Source: Apilactobacillus xinyiensis (GTDB lineage Bacteria; Bacillota; Bacilli; Lactobacillales; Lactobacillaceae). Taken from it: a stretch of DNA of 64,000 bases. The stretch spans positions 1 through 64,000 of the forward strand of contig NZ_BPLL01000006.1 in assembly GCF_019656235.1 (NCBI RefSeq), written 5' to 3'. The translations under genes were made by a program, and so were the position numbers. Below, piece by piece: positions 40,417 through 48,687 of the stretch. Position 1 is the first letter of the stretch. Each line of letters opens with the position of its first letter. The notes beneath the pieces were generated by a model. That model did not search any database and was not told where the DNA came from. It saw only the letters and a list, made by a program, of their open reading frames with translations.

Positions 40417-41271
40417 ATGAAAAGACTAGCATATTTATTTTCAATAGTTGGCATTTGTATTTTATTTTTAGCTGGTTGTAACAATAAATCTAATTCCAAA
40501 GAGGTAACAGCTGTAGGATCTACCGCTTTACAACCTTTAGTAGAGCAAGCTGCTGAACAATATGATAGTAAGTCTAACGGTAAAATTACCGTGCAAGGTG
40601 GCGGTTCTGGTACAGGACTTAGTCAAGTATCGCAGGGTTCTGTGTCAATTGGAAATTCAGATATTTTTGCTAATCATCAGTTAGGAATTGATGCTAAAAA
40701 GCTTTTAGATCATCAAGTAGCAGTTGTTGGAATTGCTCCCGTTACCAATAAAGATGTTGGAGTTACTAACTTATCAACTAAACAATTAAAAGCTATTTTT
40801 ACTGGTAAGATAACCAATTGGAAACAAGTTGGCGGTAAAAGCCAAAAAATCGTTGTAATCAATCGAGTAAAAGGAAGTGGAACTAGAACCACTTTTGAGA
40901 ATGCTATACTTGGTAATCAATCATCTGTAAATACTCAAGAACAAGATTCAAATGGAACTGTGAAAAAAATATTATCTAAAACCCCAGGATCAATTAGCTA
41001 CCTGTCTTTTTCATTTTTAGACAAAACATTGCAACCTTTATCTATAGATAATATTTATCCAAATAATAAAAATGTTACTAATAACAAATGGAAAATATGG
41101 TCTTATGAACATATGTATACACAGACAAACCCTAGTAAAGAGGCTAAAGAGTTCATTAAATATTTGCAATCTAAAAAAATTCAAAGTACTTTAGTTAAAA
41201 AATTAGGTTACATTAGTATTCATGACATGAAAGTTATAAAAAACTCAGATAATACAGTAATTAAAAAATAA
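40417..41271 (+). CDS. pstS: phosphate ABC transporter substrate-binding lipoprotein PstS (first copy)
   Basis: Extracellular phosphate receptor of the high-affinity Pst system. The 284-residue product has a lipoprotein signal with lipobox LAGC (Cys21), then phosphate-binding motifs GSTALQPL (about 34-41), GGGSGTGLSQV and NRVKGSGTRTTFE. It is closely similar along its length to the next gene, so it looks like a tandem duplicate. It has its own PhoP array and terminator, so it can be expressed separately. Confidence 0.95.
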   Translation: MKRLAYLFSIVGICILFLAGCNNKSNSKEVTAVGSTALQPLVEQAAEQYDSKSNGKITVQGGGSGTGLSQVSQGSVSIGNSDIFANHQLGIDAKKLLDHQVAVVGIAPVTNKDVGVTNLSTKQLKAIFTGKITNWKQVGGKSQKIVVINRVKGSGTRTTFENAILGNQSSVNTQEQDSNGTVKKILSKTPGSISYLSFSFLDKTLQPLSIDNIYPNNKNVTNNKWKIWSYEHMYTQTNPSKEAKEFIKYLQSKKIQSTLVKKLGYISIHDMKVIKNSDNTVIKK

Positions 41272-41274
41272 TAA

Positions 41275-41309
41275 AAGAGGTTTCTGGCACTAGCTAGAAA
41301 CCTTTTTTT
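41275..41309 (+). terminator. terminator between the two pstS genes
   Basis: AGGTTTCT pairs with AGAAACCT around a small GC-containing loop and is followed by T7. Confidence 0.85.
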
Positions 41310-41315
41310 AAATAA

Positions 41316-41374
41316 TTTACAAAAAATTTACAAAAAAATCATAATGAATTTACACTAGTTTGTTAAATTAATAA
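41316..41374 (+). promoter_or_regulatory. PhoP-type box array and promoter of the second pstS and pst operon
   Basis: TTTACA recurs exactly at 41316, 41327 and 41349, all multiples of 11 bp apart, with a degenerate copy (ATCATA) at the missing step 41338. A -10-like TAATAA lies at 41369-41374, the same distance from the last box as in the first array. Two matching arrays before the two pstS genes argue strongly for PhoP-type control. Confidence 0.8.
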
Positions 41375-41408
41375 GCATATTAGTACGAGAAATTTATGGA
41401 GGCTTATT

Positions 41409-42272
41409 ATGAATAACAGATTAATTCATTTTATATCTGCATTAGGAATCTTAATTTTATTTTTAACTGGTTGTTCATCTAATAATGGATCTAAGTCCAA
41501 AGAAATTACTTCTGTGGGGTCAACCGCTTTACAACCATTGGTTGAACAAGCAGCTCATCAATATAGTACAGAAAAAGGTTTAACAATTAATGTGCAAGGT
41601 GGCGGTTCAGGAACTGGATTAAGTCAAGTTTCACAAGGAGCCGTTAATATTGGAAATTCAGATGTTTTTGCTGATAAACAAACTGGTATTGATGCTAAAA
41701 AATTAACTGATTATAAAGTAGCGGTAGTTGGTATTACACCAGTTGTTAATAAAGGGGTAGGGGTTAAAAATATTTCTTTTAAACAACTACGTGATATATT
41801 TACAGGAAAATTTACTAATTGGAAACAGTTAGGTGGCAAGAATCAAGAAATTATTGTAATTAATCGAGTAAAAGGAAGTGGAACTAGAAACACTTTTGAA
41901 TCATCCGTTTTAAATGGTGAAAAAGCTTTAAATGCTCAAGAACAAGACTCAAATGGAACTGTTAAACGAATAGTATCTAGTACTCCTGGAGCAATTAGTT
42001 ATCTATCATTTTCTTTCTTAGACAATACTCTTCAACCACTTTCAATTGATGGAGTTAAACCAGAAGATAAGAACGTTGAGGATAATTCTTGGAAAATATG
42101 GTCTTACGAACACATGTACACTGCTAAGGATGCTAAAAAGAATGTAAAAGACTTTATTCAATATTTACAATCTAAACCAACACAAGATGGGTTAGTTAAA
42201 AAACTTGGATATATTAGTATTCATGATATGAAGGTTGTAAAAAGTTCAGATAATGTTGTTACTAAAAAATAA
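41409..42272 (+). CDS. pstS: phosphate ABC transporter substrate-binding lipoprotein PstS (second copy)
   Basis: The 287-residue paralogue of the preceding gene has lipobox LTGC (Cys22) and the same phosphate-binding motifs (GSTALQPL, GGGSGTGLSQV, NRVKGSGTRNTFE). The two C-termini are nearly identical (KKLGYISIHDMKVVK). It leads the pstCAB1B2-phoU operon. Duplicate receptors may differ in affinity or in the induction level set by their boxes. Confidence 0.95.
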   Translation: MNNRLIHFISALGILILFLTGCSSNNGSKSKEITSVGSTALQPLVEQAAHQYSTEKGLTINVQGGGSGTGLSQVSQGAVNIGNSDVFADKQTGIDAKKLTDYKVAVVGITPVVNKGVGVKNISFKQLRDIFTGKFTNWKQLGGKNQEIIVINRVKGSGTRNTFESSVLNGEKALNAQEQDSNGTVKRIVSSTPGAISYLSFSFLDNTLQPLSIDGVKPEDKNVEDNSWKIWSYEHMYTAKDAKKNVKDFIQYLQSKPTQDGLVKKLGYISIHDMKVVKSSDNVVTKK

Positions 42273-42295
42273 TAGTATTGCGAGGTAAAGCAACG

Positions 42296-43228
42296 ATGAA
42301 AAATAGCTTAAAGGAAAAATTTTTATCTCCTTCCAAACAAACTTATCAAGAATCATTTGGAAAGATAATATCTTCTTTTTGTATTTTAATAATTATTGCA
42401 TTAGTAGTTTCTATATTAGGATTTGTGACTACTAAGGGAATTGATACTTTTACACAGAGTAAGATAAACGTTTTTGATTTTCTATTCGGTAATGTTTGGA
42501 GCCCATCTTCAACGGGAGCTAATGGTAAACCAGAAGTTGGTGCAGCACCAATGATTGTGACTTCATTTACTGTAACTTTAATTTCAGCAGCCATTGCTAC
42601 ACCGTTTGCAATTGCTTGTGCTATCTTCATGACTTTTATTGCAAATAACCGAGGCAGCCGTTTGTTAAGATCAACGATTGAATTATTAGTAGGAATTCCA
42701 TCTGTTATATATGGATACATTGGATTAACACTGGTTGTGCCACTAGTTAGAAGTATTTATGGTGGAACTGGATTTGGTATTTTAGCAGGTGCAATTGTTT
42801 TATTCGTAATGATTTTACCGACTGTGACTTCATTAACAGTAGATAGTATTAAATCAGTACCTGATTATTACATCAAAGCATCTTATGGTTTAGGTGCTAC
42901 TAGATGGCAGACTATTTATAAAGTAGTCTTAAAAATTTCATTACCAGGAATATTAACTGCGGTAATTTTTGGAATGACTAGAGCTTTTGGTGAAGCCTTA
43001 GCAGTACAAATGGTAATTGGTAACTCTATTACAATGCCTACTAATCTAACTACACCTGCTTCAACCTTAACTAGTCAACTGACTACTGGAATTGGAAATA
43101 CTATCATGGGAACTCTACAAAATAATGCATTGTGGTCACTAGCATTAGTGCTATTGTTTATGTCATTGTTCTTCAATATTTTAATTAAGATTATTGGTAA
43201 ACGAGGTGCAGCTAAATATGAATCCTAA
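42296..43228 (+). CDS. pstC: phosphate ABC transporter permease PstC
   Basis: Membrane permease subunit of Pst. The 310-residue product has about six transmembrane segments and the binding-protein-dependent permease loop SYGLGATRWQTIYKVVLKISLPGI (about 202-225). I use ATG 42296, with GAGGT 9 bases upstream, instead of the in-frame TTG at 42278. It overlaps pstA by 11 bases. Confidence 0.96.
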   Translation: MKNSLKEKFLSPSKQTYQESFGKIISSFCILIIIALVVSILGFVTTKGIDTFTQSKINVFDFLFGNVWSPSSTGANGKPEVGAAPMIVTSFTVTLISAAIATPFAIACAIFMTFIANNRGSRLLRSTIELLVGIPSVIYGYIGLTLVVPLVRSIYGGTGFGILAGAIVLFVMILPTVTSLTVDSIKSVPDYYIKASYGLGATRWQTIYKVVLKISLPGILTAVIFGMTRAFGEALAVQMVIGNSITMPTNLTTPASTLTSQLTTGIGNTIMGTLQNNALWSLALVLLFMSLFFNILIKIIGKRGAAKYES

Positions 43229-44111
43229 ATCAGTTAATCGTATTGCAACTACAGTAATTAATTCTTTAGTTGGAGTAGTTGTAGCTTTATTAGTATTATT
43301 AATTTCATATATTTTAGTGACAGGCTTGCCACATATGTCATTAGATTTCTTACTCTCACCATCACAATCTTATCAAGCTGGGGGAGGAATTAGAGATCAG
43401 TTATTTAATTCTATCTACTTGGTAATATTAACGTTAATTATATCTTTTCCAATTGCTTTAGGAGCTGGTATTTATTTAGCAGAATATGCCCCTAAAAATT
43501 GGATCGTAGATGTTATTAGAACCTTGATTGAAGTTTTAAGTTCATTACCTTCAGTGGTGGTAGGATTATTTGCTTACCTAGTTTTCGTTATTAAATTTCA
43601 GGTTGGCTTTTCAATCATATCGGGAGCTGTAGCTTTAACTATTTTTAACTTGCCACTTCTAACTAGAAATATTGAAGATTCAATTAAGTCTGTACCAGAT
43701 TTTCAAATGCAAGGTGCATTAGCTTTAGGATTATCAAAGTGGACTACAATTATTAAAATAATTTTTCCTTCAGCCATTCCGGGAATTATAACAGGGATTA
43801 TTTTAAGCTCTGGAAGAATTTTTGGTGAAGCAGCAGCTTTAATATACACATCGGGTCAAAGTGCCCCTGTTTTAAACTACGCTAATTGGAATCCATTTAG
43901 TCCGGATAGTTTTCTAAATCCGATGCGTCCAGCAGAGACCTTAGCAGTTCATATTTGGAAAGTTAATTCTGAAGGAATTACTCCAGATGCAAACGCTATT
44001 TCTAGTGGTGCTTCAGCAGTATTAATTTTAGTTATCATTTTGTTCAACTTCTTTGCACACTGGATAGGTAAGAAGTTATATAAGAAATTTACAGTTGGGG
44101 AAGTGAAATAA
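43218..44111 (+). CDS. pstA: phosphate ABC transporter permease PstA
   Basis: Second permease subunit. The 297-residue product has about six membrane segments and the EAA-like loop ALALGLSKWTTIIKIIFPSAIPGI. ATG 43218 lies inside the end of pstC with GAGGTG upstream; the longer in-frame start at 43194 would overlap the same binding site. Its last base overlaps the ATG of the first pstB, so the subunits are translationally coupled. Confidence 0.96.
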   Translation: MNPKSVNRIATTVINSLVGVVVALLVLLISYILVTGLPHMSLDFLLSPSQSYQAGGGIRDQLFNSIYLVILTLIISFPIALGAGIYLAEYAPKNWIVDVIRTLIEVLSSLPSVVVGLFAYLVFVIKFQVGFSIISGAVALTIFNLPLLTRNIEDSIKSVPDFQMQGALALGLSKWTTIIKIIFPSAIPGIITGIILSSGRIFGEAAALIYTSGQSAPVLNYANWNPFSPDSFLNPMRPAETLAVHIWKVNSEGITPDANAISSGASAVLILVIILFNFFAHWIGKKLYKKFTVGEVK

Positions 44112-44908
44112 TGCAAAAGTATGATTTGAGCAAATCGTATGTAAAAGAAGTAAACTCAAATATTGCCCTAGAGACTGATCAATTAAGTGTTTTTTATGGC
44201 AAAAAGCAAGCTACCTATGATATTAGTCTTAAAATACCCAAACACAGTATTACAGCACTAATTGGTGCTTCTGGTTCTGGTAAATCAACTTATTTGCGCT
44301 CCTTAAATCGAATGAATGAAAATGGAAATACAAATGTTAAGGGTAAAATTATTTATGAAGGAATTGATATTAACAGCTCTAAAGTAAATGTATATGAAGT
44401 TAGAAAACATATTGGAATGGTTTTTCAAGAACCTAATCCATTTGCTAAATCAATTCGCGGCAATATTACCTTTGCCTTAAAAAATCATGGAATTAAAGAC
44501 AAAAAAGTTCTTGAAGAACGGGTAGTTAGTAGTTTAAAACAAGCTGCTATCTGGGATGAAGTAAAAGACCATTTAGATGATAGTGCAATGTCTTTATCAG
44601 GAGGACAAAAGCAAAGACTTTGTATTGCTAGAGCAATTGCAATGCAACCAGATATATTATTACTAGATGAGCCAACTAGTGCTTTAGATCCGGTATCGAC
44701 TGGTAAAATAGAAGAAACTTTAAGAGAATTAAAAAAGAACTATACAATTATTATAGTTACACATAATATTCAACAAGCATCTAGAGTTAGTGACTATACT
44801 GCTTTTATGCATTCAGGACATCTATTGGAATACAACGACACTAATTCAATTTTTAACAATCCAGAAATGCAGATTACTAATGATTACATTTCAGGACACT
44901 TTGGATAG
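44111..44908 (+). CDS. pstB1: phosphate ABC transporter ATPase PstB (first copy)
   Basis: ATPase of the Pst importer, 265 residues. Walker A is GASGSGKST (about 53-61), the Q-loop sits in FQEPNPFAKSI, the signature is LSGGQKQR, Walker [13 protein letters not shown] and the H-loop THN. Compared with the second copy it has an N-terminal extension of about 17 residues. Two pstB genes in tandem are common in lactobacilli. Confidence 0.96.
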   Translation: MQKYDLSKSYVKEVNSNIALETDQLSVFYGKKQATYDISLKIPKHSITALIGASGSGKSTYLRSLNRMNENGNTNVKGKIIYEGIDINSSKVNVYEVRKHIGMVFQEPNPFAKSIRGNITFALKNHGIKDKKVLEERVVSSLKQAAIWDEVKDHLDDSAMSLSGGQKQRLCIARAIAMQPDILLLDEPTSALDPVSTGKIEETLRELKKNYTIIIVTHNIQQASRVSDYTAFMHSGHLLEYNDTNSIFNNPEMQITNDYISGHFG

Positions 44909-44922
44909 TAAGGAGATTATAA

Positions 44923-45678
44923 ATGGGTAAAATACTAAGTACTAAAAATTTACGTTTATACTATGGAAAATCTGAAGCTTTACATGGAATTAGTTTAAAA
45001 TTTTTAGATGGTGAAATTACAGCATTAATCGGCCCATCGGGTTGTGGTAAATCTACCTATTTAAGATGTTTAAATCGTATGAATGATTTATTAGACAACG
45101 TAACGATTACGGGAACTATCAAGTTACAAGGAAAAGATATTTATTCACCTAAGATGTCTAAATCAGAAATTCGCAAAAAAATTGGAATGGTTTTCCAACA
45201 ACCCAATCCATTTCCATTCTCTATCTATGATAATGTAGCTTACGGTCCAAGAATATCAGGAGTTAAAGATAAAAAAGTACTAGATGAAATTGTAGAAACT
45301 AGTTTAAAAAAAGCTGCAATTTGGGATGAAGTAAAAGATGATTTAAAGAAAAATGCGGTTGCTTTATCCGGTGGACAACAACAAAGAGTTTGTATTGCAC
45401 GCACTTTAGCAGTTAATCCAGATGTCATTTTACTAGATGAACCTACCAGTGCTTTAGATCCCATTTCTAGTGTCAAAGTAGAATCCACACTTATGGACAT
45501 TAAAAAAGACTACAATATTATTTTAGTTACACATAATATGCAACAAGCATCTAGGATTTCTGATAAAACTGCATTTATGCTGAATGGACGCTTAATTGAA
45601 TTTGATAAAACAGAAAAAATGTTTTTAAATCCAGAAAATAAAATAACTAGTGACTATTTGAATGGTCGCTTTGGCTAG
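44923..45678 (+). CDS. pstB2: phosphate ABC transporter ATPase PstB (second copy)
   Basis: The 251-residue product has Walker [10 protein letters not shown] (about 35-43), [11 protein letters not shown] at the Q-loop, signature LSGGQQQR and Walker [22 protein letters not shown] and the NPFPFSI segment are the more classical PstB forms. It follows the first copy by 14 bases and precedes phoU by 14. Confidence 0.96.
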   Translation: MGKILSTKNLRLYYGKSEALHGISLKFLDGEITALIGPSGCGKSTYLRCLNRMNDLLDNVTITGTIKLQGKDIYSPKMSKSEIRKKIGMVFQQPNPFPFSIYDNVAYGPRISGVKDKKVLDEIVETSLKKAAIWDEVKDDLKKNAVALSGGQQQRVCIARTLAVNPDVILLDEPTSALDPISSVKVESTLMDIKKDYNIILVTHNMQQASRISDKTAFMLNGRLIEFDKTEKMFLNPENKITSDYLNGRFG

Positions 45679-45692
45679 AAAGGTGATGCGTT

Positions 45693-46430
45693 ATGGCGAA
45701 AAAATTTACCGAAGAATTAAAGAAATTGCAAAATAATTTTATCTCAATGGGAATTGATGTTAACGAAGAGATATATCAAGCTACTAAATTATTTTTAAGT
45801 TCTAATCATGCTGATAAAAACATTGTTTCTAATCAAGATAAAAATGTTAATCAAAAAGAAGTTAACTTAGAAGAACAAGCTTTAAACTTAATTGCTTTAC
45901 AACAACCAGTAGCCAATGACTTTAGAGAAATTATTTGTATTTTAAAAGCTAGTTCTGATTTAGAAAGAATTGGAGACCATGCAGCATCAATTGCTAACGA
46001 AGCTGTACATTTAAAAGCTGTAATTCAAAATCCTGATGTTGAAAGAATTATTACTCAAATGTCACTTAAAGTTAGGACGATGCTAGAATCGTTCTTAAAT
46101 TCTTACTATCACAATGATAGTTATGAATCCAGAGTTATTGCACAAGAAGATATTTTGGTCGATAAATATTTTGTTCAAGCCCGTAAGTTAATTATGCAAG
46201 AAGCTGAAGAACATGATTTAGCTATTGATGCTTTATACAATTATCTAAGAGTTATTAGATTACTTGAAAGAATTGGTGATCACATTGTTAATTTAACTGA
46301 ATGGATTTTATATCGTAATTCAGGTGAATTAGTAGAATTAAATCCGGGTAAAATTGAACCAGATTTAGTGAGAAGAGATTTGGAAAAAAATAAAAATAAT
46401 GGTTTAATAGATGATAAAGACAATCAATAA
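45693..46430 (+). CDS. phoU: phosphate signalling protein PhoU
   Basis: PhoU is a helical, metal-binding regulator that links Pst activity to the PhoR-PhoP sensor in other bacteria. The 245-residue product shows the two three-helix repeats, each with a conserved acidic motif: ERIGDHAASIANE (about residues 91-103) and ERIGDHIVNLTEW (about 192-204). It is slightly longer than usual because of a charged C-terminal tail. The absent kinase raises the question what it signals to here. Confidence 0.95.
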   Translation: MAKKFTEELKKLQNNFISMGIDVNEEIYQATKLFLSSNHADKNIVSNQDKNVNQKEVNLEEQALNLIALQQPVANDFREIICILKASSDLERIGDHAASIANEAVHLKAVIQNPDVERIITQMSLKVRTMLESFLNSYYHNDSYESRVIAQEDILVDKYFVQARKLIMQEAEEHDLAIDALYNYLRVIRLLERIGDHIVNLTEWILYRNSGELVELNPGKIEPDLVRRDLEKNKNNGLIDDKDNQ

Positions 46431-46456
46431 CTTTCTAAATCAAAGAGGTGTTAATT

Positions 46457-47176
46457 TTGAAAACGGTTCTTCTTTTGACTAACCAATTGCACTTAGCATT
46501 AAAAATAAGTTCGGCTGGAAATAAACGAAATATATTTATTAATAATGTTAGTCAATTTGATAAAGTCACTTCTTTGTTAGATAGCTATGATTTTGCTGCC
46601 TTTATAATTGATTTAAACCTTTGGAAAACGACTACTGCAGCGCTAAAAAGTATTGATTCTTTAAAACAAGATTACAATGTGCCGTTTGTTGTTTTTAAAG
46701 ATAAACTAACTAATGATGAACAATCTGCTATATATGAACATCATCTTGATGATTTTGTTTATCAGCCAATTGATGCTGAAGAAATAATTATTAGAACCAT
46801 TCATTGGATTAATAATTATGCTAAATTTAGCATTAATACACATAAAAAAAAGAAAAAAGATATTAAAACTTTTAACAATTTCGTAGTTAACCTAAAAAAT
46901 TTCAAAATTATCTATAATGATGTTGATTTAGAACTAACGCCCAAAGAATTCCATTTAATGTATTTTTTAATTCAACAAAGCAATCAAGTATTAAGTAGGG
47001 AACAGATATTTAATGGTGTTTGGAAGAGTGATAATGATGGGGATTCTTATATACCATCAAGAATTGTTGATATTCACATTAGTCATTTAAGAGACAAAAT
47101 TAATGAAGTTAAAAAAGATGATAACGTTAATATTGAAACTGTTAGAGGATTTGGATACTTACTTAAAAACAAATAA
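46457..47176 (+). CDS. OmpR/PhoP-type response regulator with degenerate receiver
   Basis: A 239-residue protein with an N-terminal receiver-like domain (about 1-115), a lysine-rich linker (HKKKKKDIK) and a C-terminal winged-helix DNA-binding domain with LELTPKEFHLMYFLI and RIVDIHISHLRDKI, ending RGFGYLL. The likely phospho-acceptor Asp52 remains (IIDLNLW), but the acidic pair after strand 1 is replaced by Thr8-Asn9 and the conserved Lys of KPF is Gln103. I use TTG 46457, with GAGG 8 bases before. No histidine kinase is adjacent. It is the best local candidate to bind the PhoP boxes. Confidence 0.88.
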   Translation: MKTVLLLTNQLHLALKISSAGNKRNIFINNVSQFDKVTSLLDSYDFAAFIIDLNLWKTTTAALKSIDSLKQDYNVPFVVFKDKLTNDEQSAIYEHHLDDFVYQPIDAEEIIIRTIHWINNYAKFSINTHKKKKKDIKTFNNFVVNLKNFKIIYNDVDLELTPKEFHLMYFLIQQSNQVLSREQIFNGVWKSDNDGDSYIPSRIVDIHISHLRDKINEVKKDDNVNIETVRGFGYLLKNK

Positions 47177-47210
47177 AAAAGAGCTTAGTTATAAAACTAA
47201 ACTCTTTTTT
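47175..47210. terminator. bidirectional terminator after the pst locus
   Basis: AAAAAAGAG-TTAGTT pairs with AACTAA-CTCTTTTTT with one unpaired position on each side, and serves the converging sugar transporter gene as well. Confidence 0.9.
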
Positions 47211-47220
47211 ATTTGTTGAA

Positions 47221-48102
47221 TTATTTCAAGAAAACAGTTACGCAAGCTGATATAAGAATCAACACTAAACCAATTATTGTAACTACAGTTTCTTTAGGAG
47301 TTTTCTTTTCACGTAAAACGTAAATTCCAGTTAACGTTGCTAAAACTACTGAAGTTTGAGATAACACAAATCCAGTTGCTAAGCCGTTCATATTTGGTTG
47401 AGCAGAAACTAAATATGTTAAAGCAGCAAAAGCAAAGAAGAAACCAGAAATAATTTGTTTGTATGAAACAGGATTTGTAAATACATTGTGTTCTTTAATA
47501 TCAAATGCACAATATATAACGGCTACTAAAACCATTCCAATTGCTTGTGGTAGGAATGCGTGCATTCCGTCAATGTGAGCAGCTTGAGGAGCCGCAGAAT
47601 ATCCCCAGTAACCGACAACTCCAATTACTAATAAAATAACTGCTTTTTTTAGATTAGCAGAACTATCTTCACTACCGTTTTCTTCCCAGGCAGTCATAGT
47701 AGCACCAATGATAATAACAATAAGTGCAAGGAATCCAATGATTTTAAATGCAAGACCAGGCCAGTTACCTAAAACAAATACTCCCCACAAAGCAGTTACA
47801 ATTAATTGTAATGCAGTAGTAATCGGCATAACTCTTGATGAACCTACCAGTCTAAAAGCTTTAAAAGACATGATTTGACCAAAAGCCCAACCAGCTCCAG
47901 ATAATAATGATAAGAAAAATTGCATGCCAGTTGGAATTGATAGCCCTGAAATCATCATATAAACAATTGCGAAAATCAAAGTACCAAGTGTTGAACCAAA
48001 AATTTGATTCGTTGGACGTCCACCAAATTTAGATGTAACGGTTGGATAAATACCCCAACCAATAAGTGGTCCTAAACCAATTAATAAAGCTACAGAATTC
48101 AC
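47221..48102 (-). CDS. GRP-family sugar uptake protein
   Basis: The 293-residue membrane protein has about ten hydrophobic segments in two repeats, the start LLIGLGPLIGWGIYPTVTSKFGG and the SRVMPITTALQLIVTALWGV segment. This is the glucose/ribose porter (GlcU/RbsU) type of proton-coupled sugar uptake, which would matter in a bacterium with a reduced PTS. Glucose versus ribose cannot be decided. It starts at GTG 48102 after GGAGGAG, and its promoter carries a cre site. Confidence 0.88.
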   Translation of the reverse strand: MNSVALLIGLGPLIGWGIYPTVTSKFGGRPTNQIFGSTLGTLIFAIVYMMISGLSIPTGMQFFLSLLSGAGWAFGQIMSFKAFRLVGSSRVMPITTALQLIVTALWGVFVLGNWPGLAFKIIGFLALIVIIIGATMTAWEENGSEDSSANLKKAVILLVIGVVGYWGYSAAPQAAHIDGMHAFLPQAIGMVLVAVIYCAFDIKEHNVFTNPVSYKQIISGFFFAFAALTYLVSAQPNMNGLATGFVLSQTSVVLATLTGIYVLREKKTPKETVVTIIGLVLILISACVTVFLK

Positions 48103-48138
48103 GATAAACTCCTCCTTGTATTAACTAAATGCTCTTTT

Positions 48139-48152
48139 TGTAAGCGCTAACA
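48139..48152 (-). promoter_or_regulatory. cre site (CcpA operator)
   Basis: TGTAAGCGCTAACA differs from the perfect palindrome TGTAAGCGCTTACA at one base. It lies directly downstream of the -10 of the sugar transporter and covers the predicted transcription start, a position that implies repression by CcpA. Confidence 0.75.
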
Positions 48153-48154
48153 AC

Positions 48155-48184
48155 ATTATAACAGCAAAACATTTTAAATGTACA
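48155..48184 (-). promoter_or_regulatory. promoter of the GRP sugar transporter
   Basis: On the minus strand a consensus -10 TATAAT (48155-48160) follows a weak -35 TGTACA (48179-48184) with an 18-bp spacer. Confidence 0.55.
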
Positions 48185-48254
48185 TATATTGTTTAAACTT
48201 AACAATTACTTTGAATAATATAACATATATAATCACTATTTTAATTGGTAAAAT

Positions 48255-48290
48255 AAAAAAGATTACTAAAATTTTTTAGCAATCTTTTTT
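48255..48290 (-). terminator. terminator of the gtrB-gtrA unit
   Basis: AAAAAAGATT-CTAAAA pairs with TTTTAG-AATCTTTTTT. The end of gtrA, including its stop, lies within the stem-loop. Confidence 0.8.
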
Positions 48291-48686
48291 ATTTTTGAAT
48301 ACTGCTAACTTAGACCAGAAGTAGTTGAACACAATTACAACCACTTGTCCGACTACTTTAGCAATACCAGCATTTAGACCTAAAGCCGTTATAAATACCC
48401 ATAAAATAATTTCTTCCATTATGAAAGAAGCAAATCTACCAAAAGAAAAAGATATAAATTCTTTTAAATATTCATTAATAGAACTGCTTTTAGAATGAAA
48501 TACCCATTTTCGATTAGTTACATATGCAAATACTACACTAGCAATCCAAGCAATACTATTGTTTATATTGTAGTTCCAACTAGTTAATTTTTGTAAAAGC
48601 ATAAATACGACAATGTTTATTAATGTAGTCATTACTCCCCAAAATAGGTATGAAATAACTTGTTTATTGTTTTGTATAATTTTCAT
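48276..48686 (-). CDS. gtrA: GtrA-family membrane protein
   Basis: A 136-residue protein with four hydrophobic segments and the family pattern VISYLFWGVMTTLINIVVF near the start and KVVGQVVVIVFNYFWSKLAVF at the end. GtrA proteins are thought to flip or present an undecaprenyl-phosphate-linked sugar for glycan modification. It starts 1 base after gtrB, so it works with that transferase, probably in glucosylation of wall or lipoteichoic acid. Confidence 0.92.
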   Translation of the reverse strand: MKIIQNNKQVISYLFWGVMTTLINIVVFMLLQKLTSWNYNINNSIAWIASVVFAYVTNRKWVFHSKSSSINEYLKEFISFSFGRFASFIMEEIILWVFITALGLNAGIAKVVGQVVVIVFNYFWSKLAVFKNKKDC

Positions 48687-48687
48687 A

